DNA of 64,000 bases, taken from NCBI GenBank assembly GCA_016714085.1, contig JADJNW010000005.1:124001-188000 (forward strand), given 5' to 3'. Origin of the DNA: Saprospiraceae bacterium. Lineage in GTDB: Bacteria > Bacteroidota > Bacteroidia > Chitinophagales > Saprospiraceae. The position numbers were made by a program, and so were the translations under genes. The notes below the pieces were generated by a model. It saw only the letters and a program-made list of their open reading frames with translations. It was not told where the DNA came from and ran no database searches. Positions 1-9,166 of the stretch are shown piece by piece. Numbering within the stretch: position 1 is the stretch's first letter; each line of letters starts with the position of its first letter.

Positions 1-1038
1 TATAATGGCGCTTATCAACGCAGCGATGAGTGGGCAGGCACACAATGGCAAACAGAACTTGGACTGAATTTCCGACGAGATGGTGTCAAGAACAATGAGC
101 TTTCCCGTACTAAAGGCAGACAAACAACGCTGGAACGCTTGGCTTTGGGCGATGTGGATGAGATGAACGTAGGTGTTTATGTGGATGAAACGATTCGGAT
201 TGGTAAGTTTTTGACTTTGAATGCTGGGGTTCGTTTTGACCAATTCCAATTTTTGTATGTGAATCGTTTGAAAGAAGGTTATGATCGACAGATTGCTTCT
301 GCAAATATTGTAAGTCCAAAACTGAATGCCTATTTCACTATCAACGACCGTTTGCAATTGTTTGCGAATAGCGGTTCTGGTTTTCACTCGAATGATACCC
401 GAGTGGTTGTAACTCAGAATGGTAAAGAAATTTTGCCAAGAGCAATCGGTGTGGAGGCAGGCGCGATGTTCAAATTGACACCCAGATTTTTGTTGAGCAC
501 GAGCGTTTGGAATTTGGATTTGGAGCAAGAATTTGTTTACGTCGGCGACGAGGCAGTGGTAGAACCCAGCGGCGAAACCCGTCGGCAGGGTCTGGATATA
601 GCAGGGCGTTGGCAATTGCTCAACTGGCTGTTCGCGGATTTTGACGTGAATTACACGTTTGCGCGTGCAAAAGATGCTCCTGAAAATGAAGATTTTATTC
701 CTTTGGCAGCAGAAATAACCAGCATTGGCGGCTTGACTTTTGAAGCTAAAAATGGCATGAATGGTAGTTTGCGTTACCGTTACCTCGGCGACCGCCCGGC
801 GAATGAAGATAATTCGGTGATTGCCAAAGGTTATTTCTTGATGGATGCGGTGATAAATTATACAAAATCGAAATATGAAATCGGTTTTAGCATACAAAAC
901 CTGTTGAATCGAGATTGGAACGAAGCACAATTTGATACCGAAAGTAGATTGTTTAATGAGGCAGAGCCGGTGTCGGAGATTCATTTTACGCCCGGCACAC
1001 CGTTTAATTTGAATGTGTATTTTTCTTATTTTTTCTAA
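1..1038 (+). CDS. TonB-dependent receptor, C-terminal part (5' end outside window)
   Basis: The reading frame is open from the first base, so this is the C-terminal 345 residues of a larger protein. It shows alternating amphipathic strands typical of an outer-membrane beta barrel and ends in an aromatic strand (NLNVYFSYFF), the usual C-terminus of TonB-dependent receptors. Motifs such as LTLNAGVRFDQF, SPKLNAYFTINDRLQLFANSG and SIQNLLNRDWNEAQ match the receptor barrel family. It would sit in the outer membrane and import a substrate using TonB/ExbBD energy. The plug domain that would help identify the substrate is missing from the window, so the ligand is unknown. An ECF sigma/anti-sigma pair follows on the same strand after 112 bp, but that anti-sigma is not of the FecR type. 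Confidence 0.9.
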   Translation, partial: YNGAYQRSDEWAGTQWQTELGLNFRRDGVKNNELSRTKGRQTTLERLALGDVDEMNVGVYVDETIRIGKFLTLNAGVRFDQFQFLYVNRLKEGYDRQIASANIVSPKLNAYFTINDRLQLFANSGSGFHSNDTRVVVTQNGKEILPRAIGVEAGAMFKLTPRFLLSTSVWNLDLEQEFVYVGDEAVVEPSGETRRQGLDIAGRWQLLNWLFADFDVNYTFARAKDAPENEDFIPLAAEITSIGGLTFEAKNGMNGSLRYRYLGDRPANEDNSVIAKGYFLMDAVINYTKSKYEIGFSIQNLLNRDWNEAQFDTESRLFNEAEPVSEIHFTPGTPFNLNVYFSYFF

Positions 1039-1116
1039 GCGCTAAAGATGTGGCACATTCTGAAAATGCGCCACAATTTTTAAAGGCGGCAACTACCCAT
1101 ATTCCCCATAAACCAA

Positions 1117-1124
1117 TATCTTTG
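1117..1124 (+). promoter_or_regulatory. Bacteroidota -7 box (TATCTTTG)
   Basis: TATCTTTG matches the Bacteroidota -7 consensus TAnnTTTG and lies 27 nt upstream of the sigma factor start. No clear -33 TTG is seen at the usual 19-nt spacing, so the call rests on the -7 box and position. Confidence 0.5.
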
Positions 1125-1150
1125 CGTTACACAACTATATAAACCAAAGT

Positions 1151-1690
1151 TTGAACCGCCAAAACGCCCATATATCAGATGATAAAATTATCCAGTTGTT
1201 ACAAAACAGTAGCAAGGAAGGTCTATCAATATTGTACGACAAATACGCGGGCGCTTTATATGGTGTAATCCTTAGAATTGTTCAACAACAAGAGGCGGCG
1301 GAAGAGGTTTTGCAGGATACAGTCCTTAAAATCTGGAACAACGCTTCCAAATTTGATGCTTCAAAAGGGACGCTGCCAGCGTGGATTATTAATATTGCTC
1401 GGAATGCAGCGATTGATCGGATACGACTCAAAAAAATTAATACCAAAACCCAAGAACTAGAACCTATTTCCAATACGCTGGAGCAGCAGGCGTTGAATCC
1501 TGATGTTATTGGTGTAAAGGAATTGACAGAAAAGCTAAATCCTGAGCAGAAAGCGATTATAGATTTGATTTATTTTAATGGATATACCCAGTCGGAAACG
1601 GCGGAAGCATTAAATATTCCGGTTGGCACAGTAAAAACGCGGCTTCGAGCTGCTATTATAAAAATGAGAGAAATGTTTTCATTAGAATAA
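1151..1690 (+). CDS. ECF-type RNA polymerase sigma factor (SigK-like)
   Basis: A 179-residue sigma-70 family protein. Region 2 (about residues 20-85) contains LYDKYAGALYGVILRIV and the core-binding segment AAEEVLQDTVLKIWNN. Region 4 (about 120-175) contains the helix-turn-helix YTQSETAEALNIPVGTVKTRLR. It would direct RNA polymerase core to a small regulon. The start is a TTG codon; an ATG start that keeps region 2 is not available. The next gene begins 1 bp after its stop and encodes a membrane anti-sigma factor, so the two form a sigma/anti-sigma unit. The family pairing with an RskA-like protein is well known. Its target promoters cannot be deduced here. Confidence 0.9.
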   Translation: MNRQNAHISDDKIIQLLQNSSKEGLSILYDKYAGALYGVILRIVQQQEAAEEVLQDTVLKIWNNASKFDASKGTLPAWIINIARNAAIDRIRLKKINTKTQELEPISNTLEQQALNPDVIGVKELTEKLNPEQKAIIDLIYFNGYTQSETAEALNIPVGTVKTRLRAAIIKMREMFSLE

Positions 1691-1691
1691 A

Positions 1692-2305
1692 ATGGATGTG
1701 AAAACATATATAGAATCTGGTGCTTTGGAATTATATGTCCTGCAAGCTTTGTCTCCTGCCGAAAGCAGAGAAGTCGAGTTATTGGCAGCACAATATCCTG
1801 AGATTCAAGCCGAAATCGAGCGCATTGAGCAAGCGATGAATGCTTACGCTATGCAACACACACAAATCCCAAGACCAGCACTGAAACAAGAAATTCTATC
1901 AAAGGTTCAAGATATATCTAAAGAAAAAAAAGTTTTTAATCTTTGGCGAACAGCGATAGCTGCTGCTTTGATTCTTGCTCTTGGAAGTAGTATTTGGCTC
2001 TATTCAAAATGGACTGAAAGCAAGAAACAAATAGAACAAATGACGATTGCTCAACAGACGTTAGAAGCTGATTGCCAGCTTACCCGCCAGCAATTGAATA
2101 TCTTGACCAATCCACAAACCAAAGCGATTGTGCTGAATGGTTTACCGATTGCCCCTGAATCCCGCGTGAAGTTTTTGACTTGAATACGAATGTATTGCAA
2201 ACTATGGAATCTGTGTCTGGTGCCGACCAGTTCGCTATTACCCTCGAAAAAGCAGGCGGCAGCCCTACGCCTCAAGGAAAGATGTATGCAGCCGGCAACG
2301 TATGA
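1692..2305 (+). pseudogene. RskA-like anti-sigma factor with internal deletion and frameshift
   Basis: The first 163 codons encode an N-terminal anti-sigma domain (ALELYVLQALSPAESREVE), a transmembrane helix near residues 87-105 and a coiled segment, then hit TGA at 2181. The next frame continues as VFDLNTNVLQTMESVSGADQ and ends FAITLEKAGGSPTP...MYAAGNV at 2305, which is the typical RskA C-terminus. The middle of the C-terminal domain, normally containing a KQYQLW-type segment, is absent. The break falls near 2155-2170, so roughly 30-40 codons are missing and the frame has changed. This is more than a homopolymer error. The partner sigma factor just upstream may therefore lack normal control, unless the deletion is an assembly artefact. 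Confidence 0.75.
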
Positions 2306-2417
2306 GTTTCTAAAAATTCCTGTTGAAAATTAAAGGTAGGTATGTATATTAGCGGATTGCCAGGATTCAAATTGTGGCAATAATAATATTATATATCCAA
2401 TAAAATAAGGCGTGTTA

Positions 2418-3904
2418 ATGAAAAACGAAGAAACTTACCGTCAAGAAGAAGAAGTCATTTACAATGTAGAATTGAGCATTTGGGAAGCCTTGATTCCGGT
2501 CATCGCTTTGATTATTATGTTATTTTATAATGTTTTTTTCGCTTTTGGCGATGCTGCCCTGGGCGGGTCTAATCAATTTATTTTATTAATGGGTGCAGCC
2601 GTAGCAGCAATTGTTGGGTATTTCAATAAAGTTTCCTATCATAAAATGCTGGAAGAGGTTGCGGAAAATGTAAGATCCACAACAGGAGCTATTTTGATTT
2701 TATTAATGGTGGGAGCATTGGCTGGCACATGGTTGATAAGTGGCATTATCCCGACCATGATTTATTATGGTTTACAAATATTAAATCCGCAATGGTTTTT
2801 AGCAGCCTGCGTAGTTATTTGTTCGATTATTTCGATAGCAACCGGAAGTTCCTGGACGACCTCAGCTACGGTGGGTATTGCTTTGATTGGTATCGGCGGG
2901 GCTCTTGGAATTCCTAGTGGCATGATTGCCGGAGCGGTTATTTCCGGGGCTTATTTTGGCGATAAAATGTCACCGCTTTCAGATACTACTAACTTGGCTT
3001 CCGCTATGGCTGGCTCTGAGCTTTTTTCACATATTCGTTATATGGCTTTAACGACTACCCCTTCTATTTTATTAACATTATTAATTTTTGTTTTTATCGG
3101 TTTTGGCTTGAAAACAGAGGGAACGCCTGATATTTCCGACAAATTAATTGCAATAGATGCTGCATTTTACATTAGTCCCTGGCTATTTTTAGTGCCTGCG
3201 GTAGTAATCTTTATGATTATTAAAAAATCGCCTCCATTGGTGGCTTTATTAGTTGGTACATTATTGGGGGCGTTGCAGCGCTTATCGCCCAACCAGATAT
3301 TGTTGCAAAAATTGGAGGAGGAGATAACCTGACATTTCTTTCCGGGTATAAAGGTATAATGAATGCGATGACGGTGAGTACAAGTGTGGAGACTACCAGC
3401 ACAGAATTAAATGACTTATTTAGTGCAAAAGGAATGGAAGGTATGCTCGGAACGATTTGGCTCATTATTTGTGCAATGGTTTTTGGCGGAGTGATGGATG
3501 CGATAGGAGCGTTGTCACGGATTAGCTCGGCATTACTGAGTTTATCGAATTCTATCTTTGGATTATTTGCAAGCACAGTAGCAAGTTGTTTGGCTCTGAA
3601 TGCTACTGCTTCCGATCAATATTTAGCAATTGTAGTACCGGGTAAAATGTTCGCTAAAGCTTATGAAAAGAAAGGCTTAGCGCCTGAAAACCTGAGTAGA
3701 TCCTTGGAAGATTCCGGCACGGTGACTTCTGTATTAGTGCCTTGGAATACCTGTGGGGCTTATCAAAGCGGCGTATTAGGAGTAGCAACCTTTGAGTATT
3801 TTGCATATGCCATTTTTAATTGGTTGAGTCCATTTATGACTTTATTATTTGCAGCGTTTAAAATTAAAATCAAGATGTTAACGAAAAAAGAAGCAAATGC
3901 TTAA
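2418..3904 (+). pseudogene. nhaC: Na+/H+ antiporter NhaC family, single-base frameshift
   Basis: The locus encodes an inner-membrane NhaC-type antiporter of about 495 residues with many transmembrane helices. Family signatures are SGIIPTMIYYGLQILNP, ATGSSWTTSATVGIALIGIG and AYFGDKMSPLSDTTNLAS, and in the second half LEDSGTVTSVLVPWNTCGAYQSGVLG. The frame breaks near 3273-3276: the upstream frame ends at 3332, while the correct continuation (AALIAQPDIVAKIGGGDN) lies one base over. The locus is 1487 bp, and adding one base gives 496 whole codons, so one missing base, probably a G in a TTGGCA context, explains everything. The start is ATG 2418. It may be intact in the living cell. Confidence 0.85.
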
Positions 3905-4057
3905 TAAGTAATTAATCATTGAAAAATTTACCATTTACCGTGCGCTAATAATTTGAATATCAATAATCTAAATAAACTAAATAAAAACTATATTTTTTAA
4001 GAAGGATTACTTATTTTAAATAAAATATAAATTTTAAGTAAATAATCACCCGAAATT

Positions 4058-4534
4058 ATGAAAACTTTATTAATCGGCATCCTTGCCCTATGCACATCTA
4101 TTATATCCTATGCGCAAAGGGACACCTTGCCTGATCCAGAAGCTTTCTTTTCTGCAATTATTGTCAAAAATATTGATACTTCTATTGTCTGGTATGCCGA
4201 TATTTTAGGATTTAAAGTTTTAAACCAAAACGCTAATAGCGAAAAAGGATTCAAACAAGCGAACTTAAAGCGCGGAGACGTACTGATTGAATTAATCGAA
4301 TTAAAAACTTCCCTTTATCCTGCAGATATTTTATCCAATCAACCAAGAGGCACGCAAATTGGAGGATTTTTTAAGTTTGGTTTCTTAGTCGCCGAATTTG
4401 ATAAATGGATCAATTTTTTATCCGATACAAAAGTATAATTTCTCGGAACAGTTGTAACCGACAGTATTTCAGGTAAGAAAATGATTATTATTAAAGACCC
4501 GGATGGAAATCGAATTCAAATTTTTGAGAAATAG
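4058..4534 (+). pseudogene. Glyoxalase/bleomycin-resistance fold protein with in-frame TAA
   Basis: The gene encodes a signal peptide (MKTLLIGILALCTSIISYAQ) and a vicinal-oxygen-chelate domain: IIVKNIDTSIVWYADILGFKVL at the start, and VVTDSISGKKMIIIKDPDGN then RIQIFEK at the end. A TAA at 4436-4438 interrupts it; the same frame then continues to TAG at 4532-4534, giving 158 residues if the stop were a sense codon. The final strand carries the usual metal-ligand Glu of this fold. The protein would be exported. Its substrate is unknown. Because only one codon is changed and both flanks are well conserved, the stop is either a very recent mutation or a base-calling error. Confidence 0.75.
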
Positions 4535-4580
4535 GTCTTAGCAACGCTATTTTTCTGATATTTTGAGTATCAAAATTTGA

Positions 4581-5597
4581 TTAATATAATTCCACCATTG
4601 CTTTGATCACGCCATTTGCCGGATTTAGCCAATTTCCAAATTCCTGTTTTACCGCATCAAAAATTACCCGATGTGTAATGTAAGTCGTGGGCTTTACATC
4701 GCCTCTTTTCATACAAGTTATTACATGCTCAAAATCCTGGCGTGTCGCATTCCGGCTACTCATCAGCGTACCTTCTCTTTTATGAAATTCAGGATGGCTA
4801 AATGAAATATCGCCTTTTTGTAAACCAATCAATACATATCGGGCACCATGTGCCATGTACTGAAAGGCGTTATTGATCGCTTTCAAATTGCCAGTTGCGT
4901 CTATGACAACGGTGGGCATATCACCGTTGGTGATTTCTTTTAATTGCTCCGCAATATCAGTTGAAAGAGCATTGACGGTATGAACAACCTGCAATCTATC
5001 CTTGCAAAATTGAAGGCGTTTTTCATTGATATCCAATGCAATAACTTGAGCACCTGCTATTCTCGCAAATTCCATTGTTCCCAAACCAATCGGACCAGCG
5101 CCAATTACTAATACAAATTCACCCGGCTCAATAGCTGCCCGCCGTACCCCATGCGCACCAATTGCTAATGGCTCTACCAATGCCAGTTCATCAAAGCTCA
5201 ATCCTTCGCCATGCAACAAGGAAGCAGACGGCACCGACAAAAATTCGACCATGCCACCGTCCACATGTACGCCGCAAACCGCTATATTTACACAAGAATT
5301 CGGCTTTCCAGTACGACAAGCTATGCAACTACCACAATTAAAATAAGGGATAAACGTGACCGCTTCTCCTATTTCAAAACCAGGCGCATTGTCAAATTCT
5401 ACCAACGTTCCTGCCAGCTCATGCCCCAAAATGCGTGGATAATTAAAATAAGGCTGAGTGCCTTCAAAAGCGTGCAAATCCGTGCCGCAAATGCCGATGC
5501 GCTTGATTTTGATAATGGCGCGACCTTTGCTTAATACTGGTTTTTCAGCGGTGTTATATTCAAAATTTCCGGGTTCTGTGCAGATTAATGTTTTCAT
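4581..5597 (-). CDS. Zinc-dependent medium-chain alcohol/polyol dehydrogenase
   Basis: A 338-residue MDR dehydrogenase. The catalytic zinc site is ICGTDLHAFEG with GHE downstream. The structural zinc site shows four cysteines in CGSCIACRTGKPNSC. A Rossmann fold follows with VIGAGPIGLGTMEFAR and ALDINEKR, indicating NAD(H). The ATG at 5597 is chosen because homologues start at MKTLICTEPG; an in-frame ATG 27 nt upstream is less likely. It belongs to the group holding sorbitol, threonine and L-galactonate dehydrogenases. It lies 113 bp downstream of a lactonase-like amidohydrolase on the same strand, which suggests oxidation of a deoxy-sugar or sugar acid (L-fucose or L-rhamnose type). The exact substrate is inference. 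Confidence 0.85.
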   Translation of the reverse strand: MKTLICTEPGNFEYNTAEKPVLSKGRAIIKIKRIGICGTDLHAFEGTQPYFNYPRILGHELAGTLVEFDNAPGFEIGEAVTFIPYFNCGSCIACRTGKPNSCVNIAVCGVHVDGGMVEFLSVPSASLLHGEGLSFDELALVEPLAIGAHGVRRAAIEPGEFVLVIGAGPIGLGTMEFARIAGAQVIALDINEKRLQFCKDRLQVVHTVNALSTDIAEQLKEITNGDMPTVVIDATGNLKAINNAFQYMAHGARYVLIGLQKGDISFSHPEFHKREGTLMSSRNATRQDFEHVITCMKRGDVKPTTYITHRVIFDAVKQEFGNWLNPANGVIKAMVELY

Positions 5598-5645
5598 GTA
5601 AATAGTCGAAAGTTTTATAGTCAATAGTCTTATAGTCGAAAGTCT
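5598..5645 (-). repeat. GACT-word degenerate repeat just before a start codon
   Basis: Read on the minus strand, this 48-bp stretch repeats words such as GACTTTCGACTAT and GACTATTGACTAT directly upstream of the dehydrogenase ATG. Similar GTCT/GACT word runs precede the TPR gene at 24182 and ribH at 24979. Function is unknown; it may be a translation-enhancing or mutational low-complexity leader. Confidence 0.4.
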
Positions 5646-5710
5646 TCTAAAACAGATAATTATGAATTGTTTAAATTTTTAATATTATTTAATGGTGTTT
5701 ATTTATTTCT

Positions 5711-6541
5711 TTACAAATTATAAAAATATTTAGCGTTTAATCCAAAAAACTGCGCTTGTTCGTCCTTTGAAAAAGCCGAAAAATAATCTTTTACAATTTT
5801 TATTACATCCTCATAAGTAGCGGCGACCTGACACACCGGCCAATCAGAACCAAACATAATTCGGTTTGTGCCAAAGGCATTGACAACCACCTCCATATAC
5901 GGCTCGAAATCTTCCTGTTTCCAGGTTTTCCAATCCGCTTCGGTTACCATGCCGGAGATTTTACAATATACATTTTCATAAACTGCAATCGCCTCTATAT
6001 CAGCCTTCCACGCTGCAATTTCTTTGCGTTTGATATAAGGTTTAGCAATATGGTCAATCACAAATTTTTGATTTGGAAAAGCCGCCACTAACTCCGCTGA
6101 GAACGATAGCTGGTCGGGAAAAATGAGAATATCATACGTAAAATTATATGCTTGTAAAGCAGCAATTCCTCGCTTAAAATTTGGATGCAACATCAGATCA
6201 CGCTGTGGCTCTCCTTGCAGCACATGCCGAAACCCTTTTACCACCGGGCATGACTTATAAGTTGCTAATCTTTCGGCAATATCTTCTGCCTGCAAATCAA
6301 CCCAACCAACCACACCTCGGATAAATTCATGTTCTTTTGCCAATGCAATCAAAAAGTTATTCTCGGCTTCCGATTGGCTGGCTTGCACCGTCACACAAGC
6401 ATCCAAGCCATTTTGCACCAACAGCGGCAATAAATCTCCTGGTAAAAAATCCTTTTGAATGGATTTCATATCCTCCTTGATCCAGCTATCTCGTATCAGA
6501 TCAAACTGCCAAAAATGTTGATGTGCGTCAATCTTATTCAC
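5711..6541 (-). CDS. Amidohydrolase-family sugar lactonase (COG3618 type)
   Basis: A 276-residue TIM-barrel metal-dependent hydrolase of the L-fuconolactonase/L-rhamnonolactonase type. The metal motif HQHFW is at residues 7-11. VKGFRHVLQGEP, KFVIDHIAKP and the barrel-ending FGSDWPVC with the late metal Asp are all present. It probably opens a sugar lactone in the cytoplasm. It is transcribed ahead of the zinc dehydrogenase, and the two together fit part of a non-phosphorylative deoxyhexose oxidation route. The dehydratase and aldolase of such a pathway are not in this window, so the pathway claim is inference. Length agrees with the family. Confidence 0.85.
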   Translation of the reverse strand: MNKIDAHQHFWQFDLIRDSWIKEDMKSIQKDFLPGDLLPLLVQNGLDACVTVQASQSEAENNFLIALAKEHEFIRGVVGWVDLQAEDIAERLATYKSCPVVKGFRHVLQGEPQRDLMLHPNFKRGIAALQAYNFTYDILIFPDQLSFSAELVAAFPNQKFVIDHIAKPYIKRKEIAAWKADIEAIAVYENVYCKISGMVTEADWKTWKQEDFEPYMEVVVNAFGTNRIMFGSDWPVCQVAATYEDVIKIVKDYFSAFSKDEQAQFFGLNAKYFYNL

Positions 6542-6949
6542 TTGTTCTATTTTTTAAATATCTAATTTTATTCTAAACAGCCTACAACATATTTGATATT
6601 ATATATTTTGCAAACGGCAAAAAATGGATATGCATATATATATAGGTGGACGTAAGCAATTGATCATTGATAATTTCCAATTGGGATGCCTTTGGCAAAC
6701 CATTGACCATTTTGTAAAATATTAAAGATCAGCAGCTTATTCCAAATAAAAGTTATAGTTATTTTAGAACAAGCACATAAAGTTAATGGAAGGTATCAAA
6801 AAAAACTTGAATTAATGATGAATTAAACTAGAAAGAAATTCGACGCAAACTTTAAATTCAAAGCCTTTAGATTGTAACATTACCAAGAAAAGCTCATCCT
6901 TTCAGAAATTTTAACGAAGAGAGAAGAATTTTTTCTTGAGTACAAATGG
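6542..6949. other. Gene-free AT-rich spacer
   Basis: About 400 bp without a credible gene. A 33-codon open frame starting near 6624 has no recognisable features. The stretch contains short ATTGAT/CATTGA word repeats around 6660-6700, and nothing else is recognised. Confidence 0.5.
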
Positions 6950-6991
6950 CGTGAAAGAAAAAGCACTTACAACAAATTGTTATAAGTGCTT
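6950..6991 (-). terminator. Intrinsic terminator of the tRNA unit
   Basis: The arms AAGCACTTA(C)AACA and TGTT(A)TAAGTGCTT form a 14-bp stem with one mismatch. On the minus strand the stem is followed by TTTTTCTTTC. It lies 12 bp beyond the 3' end of tRNA-Pro and so ends the tRNA transcript. Confidence 0.75.
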
Positions 6992-7002
6992 GATTTTCAG
7001 TG

Positions 7003-7077
7003 TCGGGGCGGAGGGATTCGAACTCTCGACCCCCTGCTCCCAAAGCAGGTGCGCTAACCGGACTGCGCTACGCCCCG
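7003..7077 (-). tRNA. tRNA-Pro (UGG)
   Basis: A full cloverleaf reads on the minus strand. The acceptor arms are CGGGGCG/CGCCCCG, the D-arm region is GCGCAGTCCGGTTAGCGC, the anticodon stem-loop CCTGC-TTTGGGA-GCAGG carries UGG, and the T-loop is GTTCGAATC. The discriminator is A at 7003. No CCA is encoded (the bases after it are CA). Confidence 0.95.
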
Positions 7078-7094
7078 AAGTAGTATTAAATATG

Positions 7095-7149
7095 AAATAA
7101 GAGATTTGAAATTTGAAAAATTACCGGGTTTATTTCAAATTTCTTATTT
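7095..7149. repeat. 17-bp inverted repeat between two tRNA genes
   Basis: Arms at 7095-7111 and 7133-7149 match over 17 bp with one G-T wobble position. The hairpin has a 21-nt loop containing TTACCGGG. It lies between tRNA-Ser and tRNA-Pro and may be a processing or pausing structure in a shared transcript. Confidence 0.6.
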
Positions 7150-7167
7150 TACATCTCACATTTTGAG

Positions 7168-7257
7168 TGGCGGTGAGAGCGGGATTCGAACCCGCGGTAC
7201 CGTTTCCAGTACGACAGTTTAGCAAACTGTTGGTTTAAGCCGCTCACCCATCTCACC
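7168..7257 (-). tRNA. tRNA-Ser (GCU)
   Basis: The minus strand shows acceptor arms GGTGAGA/TCTCACC, a long variable arm, T-loop GTTCGAATC and an anticodon loop TTGCTAA flanked by ACAGT/ACTGT, giving GCU for AGC/AGU serine codons. CCA is encoded at 7170-7168. It lies 144 bp after the dnaA stop on the same strand, with tRNA-Pro next. Confidence 0.95.
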
Positions 7258-7401
7258 AACGATAATTTCGCTTTCTTTAAAAGCGATTGCAAATGTAGGT
7301 AAACCCTTTTTAATTTGCAAGGCAGTTATCCGTATTTTTTTGCGAATAACTGCCTTGATTTCTTTTACAAAGAATTAGGTGCAAAAAAAGTTCCTTGGAG
7401 T

Positions 7402-8820
7402 CTATTTTTCATTTAAACTCATCTTAATTTTCTTTTCCAATTCAGACACTGTATCCTTAAACACAACATCGGTTTCCATCAAATCTTGTACGGTTTTGCA
7501 GGAGTAGATTACGGTACTGTGGTCGCGTCCGCCAAACATATCTCCTATTGCCTTTAATGATTTGTCGGTCAGATTTTTGGCCAGATACATTGAAAGTTGG
7601 CGCGCAATTACAATTGAGCGTTTGCGGGTCTTGCCTTGTAGCTTTTCTACTTGCACATTGAAATGCCCGGCCACCAATTTTTGAATAAAATCAAGTGTGA
7701 TTTCCTTATTGATCTGGGAAACGAAATTTTTAATAACTTCTTTAGCTAAATCTATATCTATTTCTCGCTGATTGAGAGAGGATTGTGCTACCAATGATAC
7801 AAGTACACCTTCCAGTTCGCGTATATTGTTTTGAATATTGTAACAGATATATTCTACTACATTCGACGGAATTTCGATGCCTTCTTCCCCCATTTTGGCT
7901 TCCATAATGGCAATACGTGTCTCTAGGTCTGGCGATTGTAAATCAGCGGATAAACCCCATTTGAAACGAGAGATCAAGCGTTCTTCCATACCATCCAAAT
8001 CCTTGGGCGGCCGATCAGACGTCAATATAATTTGCTTGCCTCCTTGGTGCAACTGATTGAAAATCTGGAAGAAAATATCTTGTGTTTTTTGTTTATTTGA
8101 TAAAAAGTGAATATCATCTACGATCAGTACATCAATCATTTGATAGAAATTGGCAAAATCATTGATGGCATTGTTTTTCAAAGCCTGAATAAACTGATTG
8201 GTAAAGCTATCCGAGGTCACATACAAAATCGTTTTGTCCGGGAATCGCATTCGCACCTCGTTGCCAATGGCATGAGCTAAATGGGTTTTGCCCAAGCCTG
8301 TATCACCTTAAATGAATAATGGATTGAAGGAAGTGCCTCCGGGTTTTTTGGCAATAGCCAAGCCTGCCGAACGCGCTAATCGATTGCAGTCTCCTTCGAT
8401 ATAATTGACAAAGGTGTGCTGAACGTTGAGCTGTGGATCAATCCGTGTTTTTCTAATGCCGGGAATTACGAATGGATTTTTGATATTCTCGGTATCCACG
8501 ATTCCTGGGATATAGGCATCAGAATGCTGAACACCATTGCCATTGCTGCGGCTAATGTCTTTTGGGGCAGCTGTCAAAATTTGATACTCCAGGCGACCTC
8601 TATCGCCGAGTTCTTTACGAATAGAAGTTTTTAATACATCTACATAATGCTCTTCCAGCCATTCGTAAAAAATAATGCTCGGGACTTGAATCGTAAGTGC
8701 GTTGTTCTCTAAGCGCACAGGTCTAATGGGTTCAAACCAGGTTCTAAAACTTTGTGGGTTTACGGTGCCGCGTATTGTTCGCAGACAGCTATCCCAGACT
8801 GTAGAAAAATCTCTTGTCAT
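7402..8820 (-). pseudogene. dnaA: Chromosomal replication initiator DnaA, interrupted by in-frame TAA
   Basis: The locus covers all four DnaA domains in about 472 codons. Domain I starts MTRDFSTVWDSCLRTIRG. The AAA+ domain carries Walker A GDTGLGKTH, Walker B VLIVDDIHFL and sensor SRFKWGL. The C-terminal DNA-binding domain carries the DnaA signature GGRDHSTVIYSC. A TAA at 8308-8310 (codon 171) replaces the residue between FNPLFI and GDTGLGKTH, where the family has Tyr. Everything else is in one frame. Since dnaA is essential, the stop is either read through, compensated by another copy, or an error (TAT/TAC to TAA). The start at 8820 matches domain I; an ATG 33 nt upstream is less likely. Two tRNA genes follow on the same strand. 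Confidence 0.9.
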
Positions 8821-9166
8821 TCTTCCAGTGATTGTAAAATTTGACAAAAACAAATAAATTTAAATAGGTTGCCCTGCTTAGTTTACGTAATTTTGGAAGT
8901 ATCAGAAAGTTAGACATAATGCAGATGTTGCTGCATTTAATTTGATAGGAGCTCCAATCATGAGATGCTTTTCAGAAAAGCGAAGGACTACAAAGGTGAG
9001 AAAAAAAATTTAGAATTGAAACCCCTGTGGAAAACTTTCCTTTAGATTTTTTTTTTACTTATTTCAAAAACAGAAAAAGCCTGGAACTGTTATTTAACAA
9101 AGGTTTTTCGATATTTTGAATATGTGTTAGTTTATGTTAATTAATTGAAAGACAGGCAATTTTATT
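8821..9166. other. dnaA upstream region, gene-free
   Basis: About 345 bp separate dnaA from the phosphoesterase gene. It is AT-rich and holds one DnaA-box-like TGTGGAAAA near 9026-9034 (reverse TTTTCCACA) and a short palindrome GCTTTTCAGAAAAGC near 8968. One box is too little to call an origin. Confidence 0.4.

Noticed and set aside
4436..8310. Reassignment of TAA to Tyr (dnaA, and possibly the glyoxalase gene)
   Set aside because: Many intact genes in the window end in TAA at the expected C-terminus, and only two internal cases exist.
8821..9166. oriC next to dnaA
   Set aside because: Only one DnaA-box-like site is found and no cluster or DUE-like repeat set; Bacteroidota origins often lie elsewhere.
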